This document shows positions 51,361 through 59,577 of a stretch of 64,000 nt of DNA, one piece after another. Source of the DNA: Oscillospiraceae bacterium (GTDB lineage: Bacteria; Bacillota; Clostridia; Oscillospirales; Acutalibacteraceae); NCBI GenBank assembly GCA_015065925.1, contig SVPL01000008.1, positions 1 to 64,000 on the forward strand, read 5' to 3'. Within the stretch, counting starts at the first letter, position 1. The number at the start of each line of letters is the position of its first letter. The notes under the pieces are model-generated. The model saw only the letters and a program-made list of their open reading frames with translations, had not been told where the DNA came from and searched no databases. The translations under genes and the position numbers were made by a program.

Positions 51361-52165
51361 ACCAACGAAAAACCAAAAATATAATATTGCTAAAATTTTA
51401 AGTTTGATTTTATTTGTGTTGGCATCTTATCATTCCATTTGCAGACTATATATAACAGTCAAATACAATGTATATTCTTCAGACTTTAAAAGTGATATAT
51501 TTTTTGAGTCCTTATTTTTGATTTCGAACATTATTGGTTTAGCGGGATGCTTTTTTATTTTTAAGAAGTTTTCTTTGTTGAAAATAGGAGCATTTTTGGC
51601 GGTCATAATTAAATCATTTCATATGATTGTTGAATTTTTATTATCAGGTGGATTTTATGCATCTTTGATGGAAAACTCTCCCGATTTTACCGTACCTGTT
51701 TTTATAAACTTTTTAACTGCAATAATTTTTTATTTAATAGTATTTGCAGGCGCCAAAACAATGCAAATTGTATATAAAGTAGTTCTTCCAATATTTTTTG
51801 CATTAGCTTCTTTTTATTGTATTTGGATTGTTAGTGTTAATTATGTACACCGAAACGATTTCCAAGATGGCTATGCTGACCTTTCTTTGAATACAATCTT
51901 TTTGGTGTCTAATATTCTTTGTTTTATATTAAGCTTGTTTAAGTATAAACCAAGAATGCTGTTTGAAATATCTGTTTTAGTGGCAGCAATTTCTAAATTA
52001 CTCCATATAATGGCAGAGTATATTATAACAGGTGGATTAGATATGATGGTTGGCTATCAGTCATCTAAAATAGTAATTTCTGTTTTGATAGGATTGATTA
52101 TTTTAATTTTGTTTTATATCGGCCTTTTTATTTATTCACTGAAAAAACTTCAAATTGATTCTTAG
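51335..52165 (+). CDS. Internally duplicated membrane protein inserted before ispH
   Basis: A 276-residue protein with about eight hydrophobic helices. No family recognised. It consists of two similar halves: SDIFFESLFLISNIIGLAGC with KIGAFLAVIIKSFHMIVEFL then LSGG, and LSLNTIFLVSNILCFILSLF with EISVLVAAISKLLHIMAEYI then ITGG. The TTG at 51335 is taken as start because AAGGA lies 9 bp upstream, exactly as for ispH; ATG at 51356 is possible. The first seven residues (MKITLAK) are the same as those of IspH. The gene is more AT-rich than its neighbours, which suggests later insertion. Confidence 0.7.
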   Translation: MKITLAKMVPTKNQKYNIAKILSLILFVLASYHSICRLYITVKYNVYSSDFKSDIFFESLFLISNIIGLAGCFFIFKKFSLLKIGAFLAVIIKSFHMIVEFLLSGGFYASLMENSPDFTVPVFINFLTAIIFYLIVFAGAKTMQIVYKVVLPIFFALASFYCIWIVSVNYVHRNDFQDGYADLSLNTIFLVSNILCFILSLFKYKPRMLFEISVLVAAISKLLHIMAEYIITGGLDMMVGYQSSKIVISVLIGLIILILFYIGLFIYSLKKLQIDS

Positions 52166-52223
52166 ACTATGTGAGTAATCAAGGATGTTATTTATTAAAA
52201 TTATAGTATAAGGAATGTTGCTT

Positions 52224-54329
52224 TTGAAAATAACATTGGCTAAAACCGCGGGATTTTGCTTTGGTGTAAACCGCGCGGTAGATATGGTAGAAAAGCTTGC
52301 CGAGTCGGGCGAAAAGGTGTGTACCTTAGGCCCCATTATTCATAACACTCAGCTTGTAGAACAGCTTAATAAAAAGGGTGTAAGGATAATTGACAATCCC
52401 GAGCAGGCTGATAAAGACGAAATATTAGTAATTCGCTCTCACGGTGTTACTGCCGAGGTGGAGGAAAAATGTGAGAAATTTGCAAAGCGGGTTGAAAACG
52501 CAACCTGTCCATTTGTTGCAAAAATCCATAAAATTGTAAGTGAGCGATCCTTGGCGGGGGATATAATTTTAATTGCGGGTGACGAAAAGCACAAAGAGGT
52601 TGAGGGCATAAGAGGTCATGTGAATGGTGAGTCATATGTCTTTGCCAATGAGCAAGACTTGGAAAATCTTATTAAAAATCATCCCGAATTTTGTAAAAAA
52701 AGCCTTTCGGTAGTCTCTCAAACCACATTTCATAAAGAAATTTTTAAAAAATCTGAAAAATTTTTAAAAAAGGTATGTACAAACGCAACAATTTTTGATA
52801 CAATATGTAATGCGACTTCTAATAGGCAGGCGGAAGCGTCTGCTCTTTCAGATATATCCGATGTAATGTTTGTTATAGGCGGGCGTCATAGCTCCAACAC
52901 AAACAAGCTGTTTTCTATATGTAAAGAAAACTGCCCAAATACATATCTCATCGAAACGGCGGATGAGATAGATAAAAAACAGCTTATCGGTGCAGAAAGT
53001 ATAGGAGTGGTAGCGGGTGCTTCAACACCTGCGGGTATTATAAAGGAGGTCATTTCAGTTATGACAGAAACAATCAAAACCACTGATGAGCTTAATATCG
53101 GTGCAGAAATTTCGGACGATATGTCCTTTGAGGAGGCACTTGAACTTTCGCTCAGCAGTTTAAATACAGATCAGAAAGTGCATGGTGTGGTTCTCGCGGT
53201 TGGTCCTACCGAGATTCAGGTGGATATCGGCCGTAAGCAAACAGGCTACGTTAAGGCAGAGGAATTTTCTTATGATTCTTCTATTAAGCTTGACGAAGTT
53301 GTTAAGGTTGGCGACGAGCTTGACCTTATCGTTATGAAAACTAATGATCAGGAAGGCACAATTATGCTTTCCAAACGCCGTTATGATAACATTGCTAATT
53401 GGGACGCTATCGTTGAAGCAAGCGAAAACGGTACCGTTTTAGAGGGCAAGGTTACTGAAATCATTAAGGGCGGTATGATAGTTACAGCATTAGGCTTTAA
53501 GGTGTTTGTTCCTGCTTCTCAGGCAACCCTTACCCGTGGCGAGGATTTAGAGGCTCTTAAGGGCACAACCGTTTCCTTCAAAATTTTGGAAATCGGTCGT
53601 CGTCGTCGCGTAATCGGTTCTGTTCGTGCAATCCTTGCAGAGGAGAAAAAGGCAGCTCAGGCAAAATTCTGGGAGAACATTGCAGTTGGCGATGTATTCA
53701 ACGGCGTTGTTAAATCTCTCACAGGCTATGGTGCATTTGTAGACCTTGGCGGTGTTGACGGTATGGTTCACATCTCTGAGCTTTCCTGGCAGAGAATTAA
53801 AAATCCCGCAGAGGTTGTATCTGTTGGCGATACCTTAGAGGTTTATGTTAAGGATATTGATGCTGATAAAAAGAAGATTTCCTTAGGTCACAAAAAGCCC
53901 GAGGACAATCCTTGGACTATCTTCAAGCGTGATTATGCAGACTTAGAGGTTGTTAAGGCTACTATTGTTAATATGACCACCTATGGTGCATTCGCTCGCA
54001 TTATTCCCGGTGTTGACGGTCTTATTCATATTTCCCAAATTGCAGACCGCAGAATTGAAAAGCCTCAGGATGAGCTTAAAATCGGTCAAGAGGTTGATGT
54101 TAAGATTATTGGCATCGACGAGGAGAAAAAGCGCGTAAGCCTTTCTATCCGCGCACTTTTAGACCCCAAAGCAGCTGAGGAAGAGGAGGTTTTAGCAGAG
54201 GTTAACGCCCCCGCTGAAGAAGCTCCTGTAGCAGAAGAAGTTGCTGTTGAGGAAGCTCCTGTAGTTGAGGAAGCCCCCGTAGTTGAGGAAGCTCCCACCG
54301 AGGCACCTGCTGAGGATGCAGCTGAATAA
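52224..54329 (+). CDS. ispH: IspH-ribosomal protein S1 fusion
   Basis: A 701-residue bifunctional protein. Residues 1-280 are 4-hydroxy-3-methylbut-2-enyl diphosphate reductase, last step of the MEP isoprenoid pathway. The iron-sulfur cysteines are in AKTAGFCFGVNRAV, NATCPFVAKIHKI and DTICNATSNRQAEA. Residues 310-650 hold four S1 RNA-binding repeats, such as GVVKSLTGYGAFVDLGGVDG and VNMTTYGAFARIIPGVDGLI. An acidic tail with EEAPVVEEAP repeats ends the chain. This fusion is known in Clostridia. TTG at 52224 is chosen for AAGGA 9 bp upstream; ATG at 52215 touches that site. Confidence 0.95.
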   Translation: MKITLAKTAGFCFGVNRAVDMVEKLAESGEKVCTLGPIIHNTQLVEQLNKKGVRIIDNPEQADKDEILVIRSHGVTAEVEEKCEKFAKRVENATCPFVAKIHKIVSERSLAGDIILIAGDEKHKEVEGIRGHVNGESYVFANEQDLENLIKNHPEFCKKSLSVVSQTTFHKEIFKKSEKFLKKVCTNATIFDTICNATSNRQAEASALSDISDVMFVIGGRHSSNTNKLFSICKENCPNTYLIETADEIDKKQLIGAESIGVVAGASTPAGIIKEVISVMTETIKTTDELNIGAEISDDMSFEEALELSLSSLNTDQKVHGVVLAVGPTEIQVDIGRKQTGYVKAEEFSYDSSIKLDEVVKVGDELDLIVMKTNDQEGTIMLSKRRYDNIANWDAIVEASENGTVLEGKVTEIIKGGMIVTALGFKVFVPASQATLTRGEDLEALKGTTVSFKILEIGRRRRVIGSVRAILAEEKKAAQAKFWENIAVGDVFNGVVKSLTGYGAFVDLGGVDGMVHISELSWQRIKNPAEVVSVGDTLEVYVKDIDADKKKISLGHKKPEDNPWTIFKRDYADLEVVKATIVNMTTYGAFARIIPGVDGLIHISQIADRRIEKPQDELKIGQEVDVKIIGIDEEKKRVSLSIRALLDPKAAEEEEVLAEVNAPAEEAPVAEEVAVEEAPVVEEAPVVEEAPTEAPAEDAAE

Positions 54330-54352
54330 TTAAATTTTAAAAAATATTTAAA

Positions 54353-54391
54353 CCGCCTTTTGGATTATAGTTCAAAGGGCGGCTTTTTTTA
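54353..54391 (+). terminator. Intrinsic terminator after ispH-S1
   Basis: CCGCCTTTTGG pairs with CAAAGGGCGG, followed by seven T residues. Confidence 0.9.
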
Positions 54392-54429
54392 TTCTAATAA
54401 ATAATATTTGTATTATTTTTGCCTTTTCA

Positions 54430-54458
54430 TTGACAAGTTTTTTAAAAAATAGTATAAT
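54430..54458 (+). promoter_or_regulatory. Full-consensus SigA promoter of the CARF unit
   Basis: TTGACA, 17-bp spacer, TATAAT: no deviation from consensus. The start codon is 40 bp downstream. The leader is too short for a riboswitch and shows no operator palindrome. Confidence 0.88.
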
Positions 54459-54497
54459 TATTTTGTCGATTTTAAGATTTTAAAGAGGAATTTGTGT

Positions 54498-55748
54498 ATG
54501 ACAGTTATAGAATTTTTTGCTCAAACGCCAATGGAAAATATAATTGCTTCATTAACTATGGAAATTACAAAAATCATTTTTGTTGGTGACAATAGACTTA
54601 TGAATGATTTTAAGCCTATTTATAAGGACTTTATAGAAAGCAGAAACCTTAATAATGTTGAAATAGCTTATAGGGGAATTAATAGAAATAATCTTTTGGG
54701 CATTGTGGAGGTTTTGTCTGATATTGTGGAGCAAGAGGAACAGTGCTTTTTTGATTTAACAGGCGGTGAGGATCTTGCTTTGGTGGCAATGGGAATGGTT
54801 TTTCAAAAATATCCTCAAAAAAACATCCAAATGGGGCATTTGAATTTTAATAGCTCAAAGGTTACCGATTGCGATAATGACGGTACATTAGTTTCCGTTA
54901 AAAAGCCCGAAATAACTATTGATGAGTTGATTAAAATTCACGGTGGCAAGGTAGTTTATGCCGACAAAGATGCCGACGGAGATTTTGTAGGCGCATATGA
55001 ATGGGATTTTTCTGAGGATTTTAAAAAAGATATTGATATAATGTGGGATATCTGCCGAAAGGACCCCAAAAAATGGAATTCCGAAATATTTATTATTCTT
55101 AAAATGTGCGAATTTTTGCATAACAAGAATATGCTTAGTGTTTCGGCTAATATTACCGAATTAGAGGATTATTTAATAAATGAGAACTTTAAATACTTTC
55201 CAATAAACGGTTTTTTAACCGAATTGCAAAGCAAAGGGCTTATAAATAATTTGAATTTCAAAGATGGTGAAATTGCCTTTTCCTTTAAAAACTCTCAGGT
55301 TAAAAAATGTCTTACAAAGGCAGGTACGGTTTTAGAGCTTAAGGTAACGGTTACCGCTTTGGAGGTAACCCGTAAGGATGGCAGTCATATATACACCCAG
55401 TGTATGAATGGTGCCTATATTGATTGGGATGGAGGAGAAAACAAGGAAAGCGATACCTTTAATGAAATAGATGTTATTTTGCTAAGCGACCTTATTCCTA
55501 TTTTTATTTCTTGTAAAAACGGTCAAATAGACGACTCAGAGCTTTATAAATTAGAAGCTGTTGCAAATCGTTTCGGTGGTGAAAATGTTAAAAAGGTGCT
55601 AATTTCAACCTATTTCGGTAAGCAGGGCTCCAGTAAACAACATTTTTGCAAACGCGCCGTTGATATGGATATTGTGTTTATTGATCAGGTACATAAACTT
55701 AGCAATTCCCATTTTAAAGGCTTAATAAAACAACTTGTTAATTCTTAA
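54498..55748 (+). CDS. CARF-domain protein with DUF1887 (Card1/Can2-like) nuclease-type domain
   Basis: A 416-residue protein; ATG at 54498 follows GAGGA by 8 bp. Residues 1-140 look like a CARF domain, the Rossmann-type sensor of cyclic oligoadenylates: KIIFVGDNRLMNDFKPIY and FFDLTGGEDLALVAMGMVFQ, where DLTGG (residues 86-90) matches the N-x-TGG ligand loop. A helical linker follows. Residues 280-416 look like the DUF1887 restriction-endonuclease-like fold: LELKVTVTALEV, FNEIDVILLSDLIPIFISCK with Asp325 and Lys340, and KKVLISTYFGK. The Glu two before the Lys in Card1 is Ser338 here. No Cas10 or CRISPR array lies in the window. It heads a unit with prsW. Confidence 0.8.
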   Translation: MTVIEFFAQTPMENIIASLTMEITKIIFVGDNRLMNDFKPIYKDFIESRNLNNVEIAYRGINRNNLLGIVEVLSDIVEQEEQCFFDLTGGEDLALVAMGMVFQKYPQKNIQMGHLNFNSSKVTDCDNDGTLVSVKKPEITIDELIKIHGGKVVYADKDADGDFVGAYEWDFSEDFKKDIDIMWDICRKDPKKWNSEIFIILKMCEFLHNKNMLSVSANITELEDYLINENFKYFPINGFLTELQSKGLINNLNFKDGEIAFSFKNSQVKKCLTKAGTVLELKVTVTALEVTRKDGSHIYTQCMNGAYIDWDGGENKESDTFNEIDVILLSDLIPIFISCKNGQIDDSELYKLEAVANRFGGENVKKVLISTYFGKQGSSKQHFCKRAVDMDIVFIDQVHKLSNSHFKGLIKQLVNS

Positions 55749-55777
55749 AAAATAATATAATAAATGAGGTTTGAATT

Positions 55778-56665
55778 ATGGATTTAAATGAAATTTTATT
55801 GGTTATTGCCGCCCTTTTCCCTGCGATTGCCCTTTGTATTTATGTATTCAAAAAAGACCGTGCCGAAAAAGAACCCTTTGGTCTTTTGCTTCTGCTTCTT
55901 GTTTTAGGCGCCGTTATTTGTTTTCCTGCGGGTGAAATAGAAGCAGCTTTATTAAATGTCATTCCAAACTTTTTTGTAAATTGGGGACTTGGAACCGTTA
56001 AGGAAGGAACTATGTATTTAGGAAGTGACTTTACATACATTTTATATAATGTAGCCGAAAATTTTATAGGCATTGCTTTGGTTGAGGAAGGGCTTAAATT
56101 CCTTGTTTTGTATTTGGTTACAAGGAATAATAAGAACTTTAACAGTCTTTTTGATGGAATTATTTATTCTGTATTTGTTTCTTTAGGCTTTGCCGCCCTT
56201 GAAAATGTGCTTTATGTTACCAAGTATGGTTGGATGAATGCAGTTATGCGGGGTGTTCTTTCTGTGCCCGGACATATGTTTTTTGCGGTGCTTATGGGCT
56301 ATTATTACACTATGTGGAATTTGTATAAAAAGGCAAATCAATTTGAAATTCAGTTTAAGGCTAATGGTCTTATACTTCAAAACGCGCCTGAGTTTGTTTA
56401 CAAAAACCAATTAACACTTAGTCTTGTTATGCCAATTTTGGCTCACGGATTTTATGATTTTTGCTGTTCGGTTGATTATTCCCTTGCAACAGTTGGACTT
56501 TATGCTTTTGTTATTTTCCTTTATATTCATTGCTTTAAGCGAATTAAGAATATGTCCAAAATGGATGGTGATAACAATACCTTAGCCTTTGGCTTGGTGC
56601 TTAATAAATATCCAAGTCTTATAGAGCATTTTAACCGCGCGGCTCAAAACGGAGGAGCATATTAA
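55778..56665 (+). CDS. prsW: PrsW-family intramembrane metalloprotease
   Basis: A 295-residue multi-pass protein with about eight helices. PrsW motifs: VEEGLKFLVL near residue 102 (Glu-Glu-x-x-Lys), GFAALENVLYV, SVPGHMFFAVLMGYYY with a candidate zinc His near 165, and ILAHGFYDFC with a second His near 222. PrsW enzymes cut membrane proteins such as the anti-sigma factor RsiW. The C-terminus (DNNTLAFGLVLNKYPSLIEH) is soluble. It starts 29 bp after the CARF gene with GAGGT as ribosome binding site, and there is no terminator between, so both are expressed together. No sigma or anti-sigma gene is near. Confidence 0.9.
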   Translation: MDLNEILLVIAALFPAIALCIYVFKKDRAEKEPFGLLLLLLVLGAVICFPAGEIEAALLNVIPNFFVNWGLGTVKEGTMYLGSDFTYILYNVAENFIGIALVEEGLKFLVLYLVTRNNKNFNSLFDGIIYSVFVSLGFAALENVLYVTKYGWMNAVMRGVLSVPGHMFFAVLMGYYYTMWNLYKKANQFEIQFKANGLILQNAPEFVYKNQLTLSLVMPILAHGFYDFCCSVDYSLATVGLYAFVIFLYIHCFKRIKNMSKMDGDNNTLAFGLVLNKYPSLIEHFNRAAQNGGAY

Positions 56666-56668
56666 ATC

Positions 56669-57541
56669 TTGTACAGAACATTAAACGAACATTTAAAACA
56701 AAAATTCGGTTGTAAGGTATATAAGCTCGCGTTAGACGCGGGCTTTACCTGTCCTAACCGTGACGGTACGGTGGGAAGCAGGGGCTGTATATTTTGCTCA
56801 GAATGTGGCTCAGGTGAGTTTGCAGAAAAGGGTAGTGATATTCTGCTTCAGCTCGAAAGGGCTAAGCAGAGGGTAAAGGATAAAAACAAAAGCGGTAAAT
56901 ACATTGCTTATTTTCAGTCTTTCACTAATACATATGCCTCAAAAGAGCGACTTGAAGCTCTGTTTTCGGCGGCGATTTCTCCTGATTATATTGTAGGTCT
57001 TTCGGTGGCAACCCGCCCTGATTGTTTACAAGATGAAATTGTTGAGCTTTTAAAAAAGCTTAATCAAAAAAAGCCTGTTACGGTTGAACTGGGACTTCAG
57101 ACTGTTAATGAAAATTCTGCAAATTACATCCGCCGCGGATACAGTAATGATGTTTATTTTGATGCCGTAAAACGCCTTAAATCGGCAGGGTTGGAGGTTG
57201 TAACTCATATAATAATAGGTCTGCCTTTTGAAACAAAAGAGGATGCAATAAATACCACCGAAAGCGCTATTAAGGCTGGGACTGATGGAGTGAAATTTCA
57301 TCTATTGCACATTCTAAAAAACACAGATTTAGCAAAGGAATATGCACTTGGTAAATTTGAATGTCTTACTCTCTTGGAATATGCGAAAATCCTGAAAGAG
57401 TGTATTTCGATGCTTCCACCTCATATTACCGTACACCGCATAACGGGGGATGGAGCCAAAAAGGATTTAATTGCGCCTTTATGGTCGGCAGATAAAAAAA
57501 GGGTGCTTAATTTTTTAAATAACTATTTAAAAGGGGATTAG
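56669..57541 (+). CDS. TIGR01212-family radical SAM protein (YhcC/YtqA-like)
   Basis: A 290-residue radical SAM enzyme. The iron-sulfur cysteines are in TCPNRDGTVGSRGCIFCSEC (C-x11-C-x2-C), the TIGR01212 pattern. ELGLQTVNENSANYIRRGYS and VVTHIIIGLPFETKEDAINT are the SAM-contact strands. The C-terminus has HITVHRITGDGAKKDLIAPL. Start is TTG at 56669, just after GGAGGA. Relatives in B. subtilis (YtqA) and E. coli (YhcC) have no firmly known reaction; a tRNA-modification role has been suggested for some. It follows prsW by three bases. Confidence 0.9.
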   Translation: MYRTLNEHLKQKFGCKVYKLALDAGFTCPNRDGTVGSRGCIFCSECGSGEFAEKGSDILLQLERAKQRVKDKNKSGKYIAYFQSFTNTYASKERLEALFSAAISPDYIVGLSVATRPDCLQDEIVELLKKLNQKKPVTVELGLQTVNENSANYIRRGYSNDVYFDAVKRLKSAGLEVVTHIIIGLPFETKEDAINTTESAIKAGTDGVKFHLLHILKNTDLAKEYALGKFECLTLLEYAKILKECISMLPPHITVHRITGDGAKKDLIAPLWSADKKRVLNFLNNYLKGD

Positions 57542-57545
57542 AAAA

Positions 57546-57710
57546 ATGGAACCAAAGGATTATACTGTAGTAAAAATCGAAGGTGAGTATGCCTATTTGC
57601 AGGATGATTTGACGGGAAAAGAACTGTTTATTGCTCTTTATTTATTACCTGAGGGCGTCGATGTTGGTACCCGCCTTCATTATGAAATGTTTGAATATAC
57701 AATAATATGA
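57546..57710 (+). CDS. Conserved-looking 54-residue protein
   Basis: The frame runs ATG 57546 to TGA 57708, four bases after the radical SAM stop codon, with AAGGGG as ribosome binding site. The product begins MEPKDYTVVKIEGEYAYLQD and ends RLHYEMFEYTII. It is acidic, with alternating hydrophobic residues that suggest a small beta-barrel (SH3- or DUF3006-like). LFIALYLLPEGVDVGTRLHY recalls short unnamed proteins that follow radical SAM genes in Ruminococcaceae-type genomes, but I cannot name it. The terminator directly after it closes the CARF unit. Confidence 0.7.
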   Translation: MEPKDYTVVKIEGEYAYLQDDLTGKELFIALYLLPEGVDVGTRLHYEMFEYTII

Positions 57711-57753
57711 AAAAGGCGGCGATAACAAAACCATTATCGCTGCCTTTTTTTGT
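57711..57753 (+). terminator. Terminator of the CARF-prsW unit
   Basis: AAAGGCGGCGATAA pairs with TTATCGCTGCCTTT, followed by a T-tract. Confidence 0.92.
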
Positions 57754-57767
57754 ATCCTATTTACATT

Positions 57768-58853
57768 TTAAAGGAAATAAATTACCACATCACGGCGTCC
57801 AAATTGACGACATTCGCTTTTTGTGTTGAAGAAAAGGTCTACATTGTTAGGCCTTTTTCTAATAAATCCGCCTGTATCAGCTGCAATTGCGTATCCGTAA
57901 ACATATTTTCCGTCCTTAGATACAATAAACATTTTTGTACCGTAGGGTATAACCTTAGGATTAACTGCAATGTAGCCTGTCTGAGGTAAAACACCGCTTG
58001 CACATCTTGTGCCTGAATGGTCGGTGTAGGCGGTTGCTTCAACCGTTACCTTCTTTTTGTAGGAAGTGGGAATGCCGCTTTTGGTAAGGGTTAAGGAAGC
58101 AGGAGCCTTAAGGGATGAAATTGTATTAATTGAAGAATAAGGAATGGTATCGCCGCTTGCTTGGTTTTTGTTGGTGTTTTGTTTTTTAGTTACCTTAGTA
58201 CCAATAACGGTTACTTTGTCTACAGCGGCCTTTGTAACGGTGGTGGAGAGGGTTTCGGTATCGGTAACAACACCGTTTTTGTAGGTTTTTTTAACCGTTA
58301 CGGTGCGGCTTCCGTTAACACCGCCTGTTACCTTTTGTTTGCCCTTTTCAAGTGATGAGGAATACTCAACCTTTGCAGTAAAAGGAATGGTTTCTTCATA
58401 GCTTTCGGTAACATATTTCACATCAACTATGTCAATGTAGGTTTCCTTTGAAAGAACCGTATCGAGTTTTAAATTACAAACAGAATTTTCGCTAAGTGTA
58501 ACATTTGCCTTTTCCAATGCCTCGGCAACTGTACCACCTGAAAAACTAACCATTTTGGTATCATTGCCAACCGTAATATACACAGGGAATGAACGGCTTA
58601 TTGTAAGAACCGAAGCTCCGCTTGCGTTTGTGTTTAAAACCGCTTTGTCGCCAACCGTAAGATTGATTTTGGCATCGTCTAAGATTTCCTCGGCAGTTGT
58701 GCAATAGGTATCTAACTCTATTTGCTTTTCGCCGTCTATGATTGTTACGGTGTGGGGATTAGCTGCTGCAAATGCCACCAGGCTAGATGCCATAACAGTA
58801 CTTATTAATAGCGCTGTTACACATTTAACAACCATAAGCTTAATTGTACTCAT
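57768..58853 (-). CDS. 3D-domain cell-wall protein with DUF348 and G5 modules
   Basis: A 361-residue secreted protein of the YabE/Rpf-like group. Signal peptide or anchor residues 1-30. Two DUF348 units follow (HTVTIIDGEKQIELDTYCTT and FPVYITVGNDTKMVSFSGGT), then a G5 domain (YEETIPFTAKVEYSSSLEKG and GVNGSRTVTVKKTYKNGVVT). The C-terminal 3D domain carries three Asp: TAYTDHSG, AADTGGFIRKRPNN, NNVDLFF, with the family's IAVNPKVIPYGTKMFI. The domain is a lytic-transglycosylase-like beta-barrel (as in MltA), so a role in peptidoglycan turnover outside the cell is likely. It has its own promoter and a structured leader. Confidence 0.9.
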   Translation of the reverse strand: MSTIKLMVVKCVTALLISTVMASSLVAFAAANPHTVTIIDGEKQIELDTYCTTAEEILDDAKINLTVGDKAVLNTNASGASVLTISRSFPVYITVGNDTKMVSFSGGTVAEALEKANVTLSENSVCNLKLDTVLSKETYIDIVDVKYVTESYEETIPFTAKVEYSSSLEKGKQKVTGGVNGSRTVTVKKTYKNGVVTDTETLSTTVTKAAVDKVTVIGTKVTKKQNTNKNQASGDTIPYSSINTISSLKAPASLTLTKSGIPTSYKKKVTVEATAYTDHSGTRCASGVLPQTGYIAVNPKVIPYGTKMFIVSKDGKYVYGYAIAADTGGFIRKRPNNVDLFFNTKSECRQFGRRDVVIYFL

Positions 58854-58872
58854 TAATAAACCTCCGTAATTA

Positions 58873-58938
58873 CAGCAGTACCAACATAAAATAATATATG
58901 TTGTTGGGATGTACGGAAAAACGCATCCGATTCTGCTG
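58873..58938 (-). promoter_or_regulatory. Candidate structured leader, three-way junction
   Basis: On the minus strand CAGCAG pairs with CTGCTG, enclosing two hairpins: GGATG...CATCC and CAACATA...TATGTTG. It lies between the promoter at 58991-59019 and the ribosome binding site of the 3D/G5 gene. No known riboswitch consensus is recognised. Confidence 0.4.
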
Positions 58939-58990
58939 AAAACCGATAAAAATCGGTTGTTTTTTTGGTGCGCCTTTTGGCACCTTAAGC

Positions 58991-59019
58991 AGTATAACCC
59001 AAAACTTTTGTGCGGTCAA
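58991..59019 (-). promoter_or_regulatory. SigA-type promoter of the 3D/G5 gene
   Basis: On the minus strand TTGACC, 17-bp spacer, TATACT. The predicted leader is about 130 bases. Confidence 0.75.
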
Positions 59020-59039
59020 GATAAAAAAAGCACCTTTTG

Positions 59040-59560
59040 GTATGCAAAATAGCCAAACTTTTTTGGGTTAAAACCTTGAAATAATTGTTACAAACCTGTA
59101 ACATTTTCCTTTAAAAGGTGTGTTTTGTAACCTTTTCGCCTTGGTTTTGTGCATTTTGCTAGCGAATGTGAAAAAAATCGTCGCAAAGGGTGTAATTTTT
59201 TCTTTACAAATAGTAATATTTGCTTGTTTTTTATTCAAAGAGGTTAAATTCACCTAATCGACACCGAGTTTTTAGTGCAAAATGTTCAAAAAACGCTCTA
59301 TTTTAGAGTTTCCAAACCCCGAAATCAGGGCAAAAAGGCTTTTATGCAATTTTTTGTAATGCCATTTTTAGGCATAAAAAATACCTTTTAAACAGAAAGG
59401 CGGCTATAACAGCTTGGTTACATAAAAAAGTATTCGGCATAATATAGAATATGGAAATAACTTAAAAAATATTCCTTTTTTTGATTAAAAAGTATTTTAC
59501 GGGTTAAAAATATTAGCAGATGAAAATTTCATCAGTACATTATATTTTAAACCCTATTTT
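59040..59560. other. Gene-free AT-rich stretch
   Basis: Between the 3D/G5 promoter and mazF I see no supported ORF, no tRNA and no repeat shared with the rest of the window. Short hairpins occur, such as AAACCCCGAAATCAGGG near 59315 and GCATAAAAAATGCC-like pairs near 59345-59380. No antitoxin reading frame with a ribosome binding site precedes mazF. Confidence 0.5.
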
Positions 59561-59577
59561 ATGAAAGGATGCTTAAA

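Noticed and set aside
52224..54329. Reductase joined to ribosomal protein S1 as a novel fusion or assembly error
   Set aside because: The same IspH-S1 fusion is established in many Clostridia; it is ordinary for this lineage.
54190..54329. Repeated EEAPVVEEAP codons as a coding repeat of interest
   Set aside because: Acidic low-complexity tails are common on S1 proteins and carry no sign of recombination or phase variation here.
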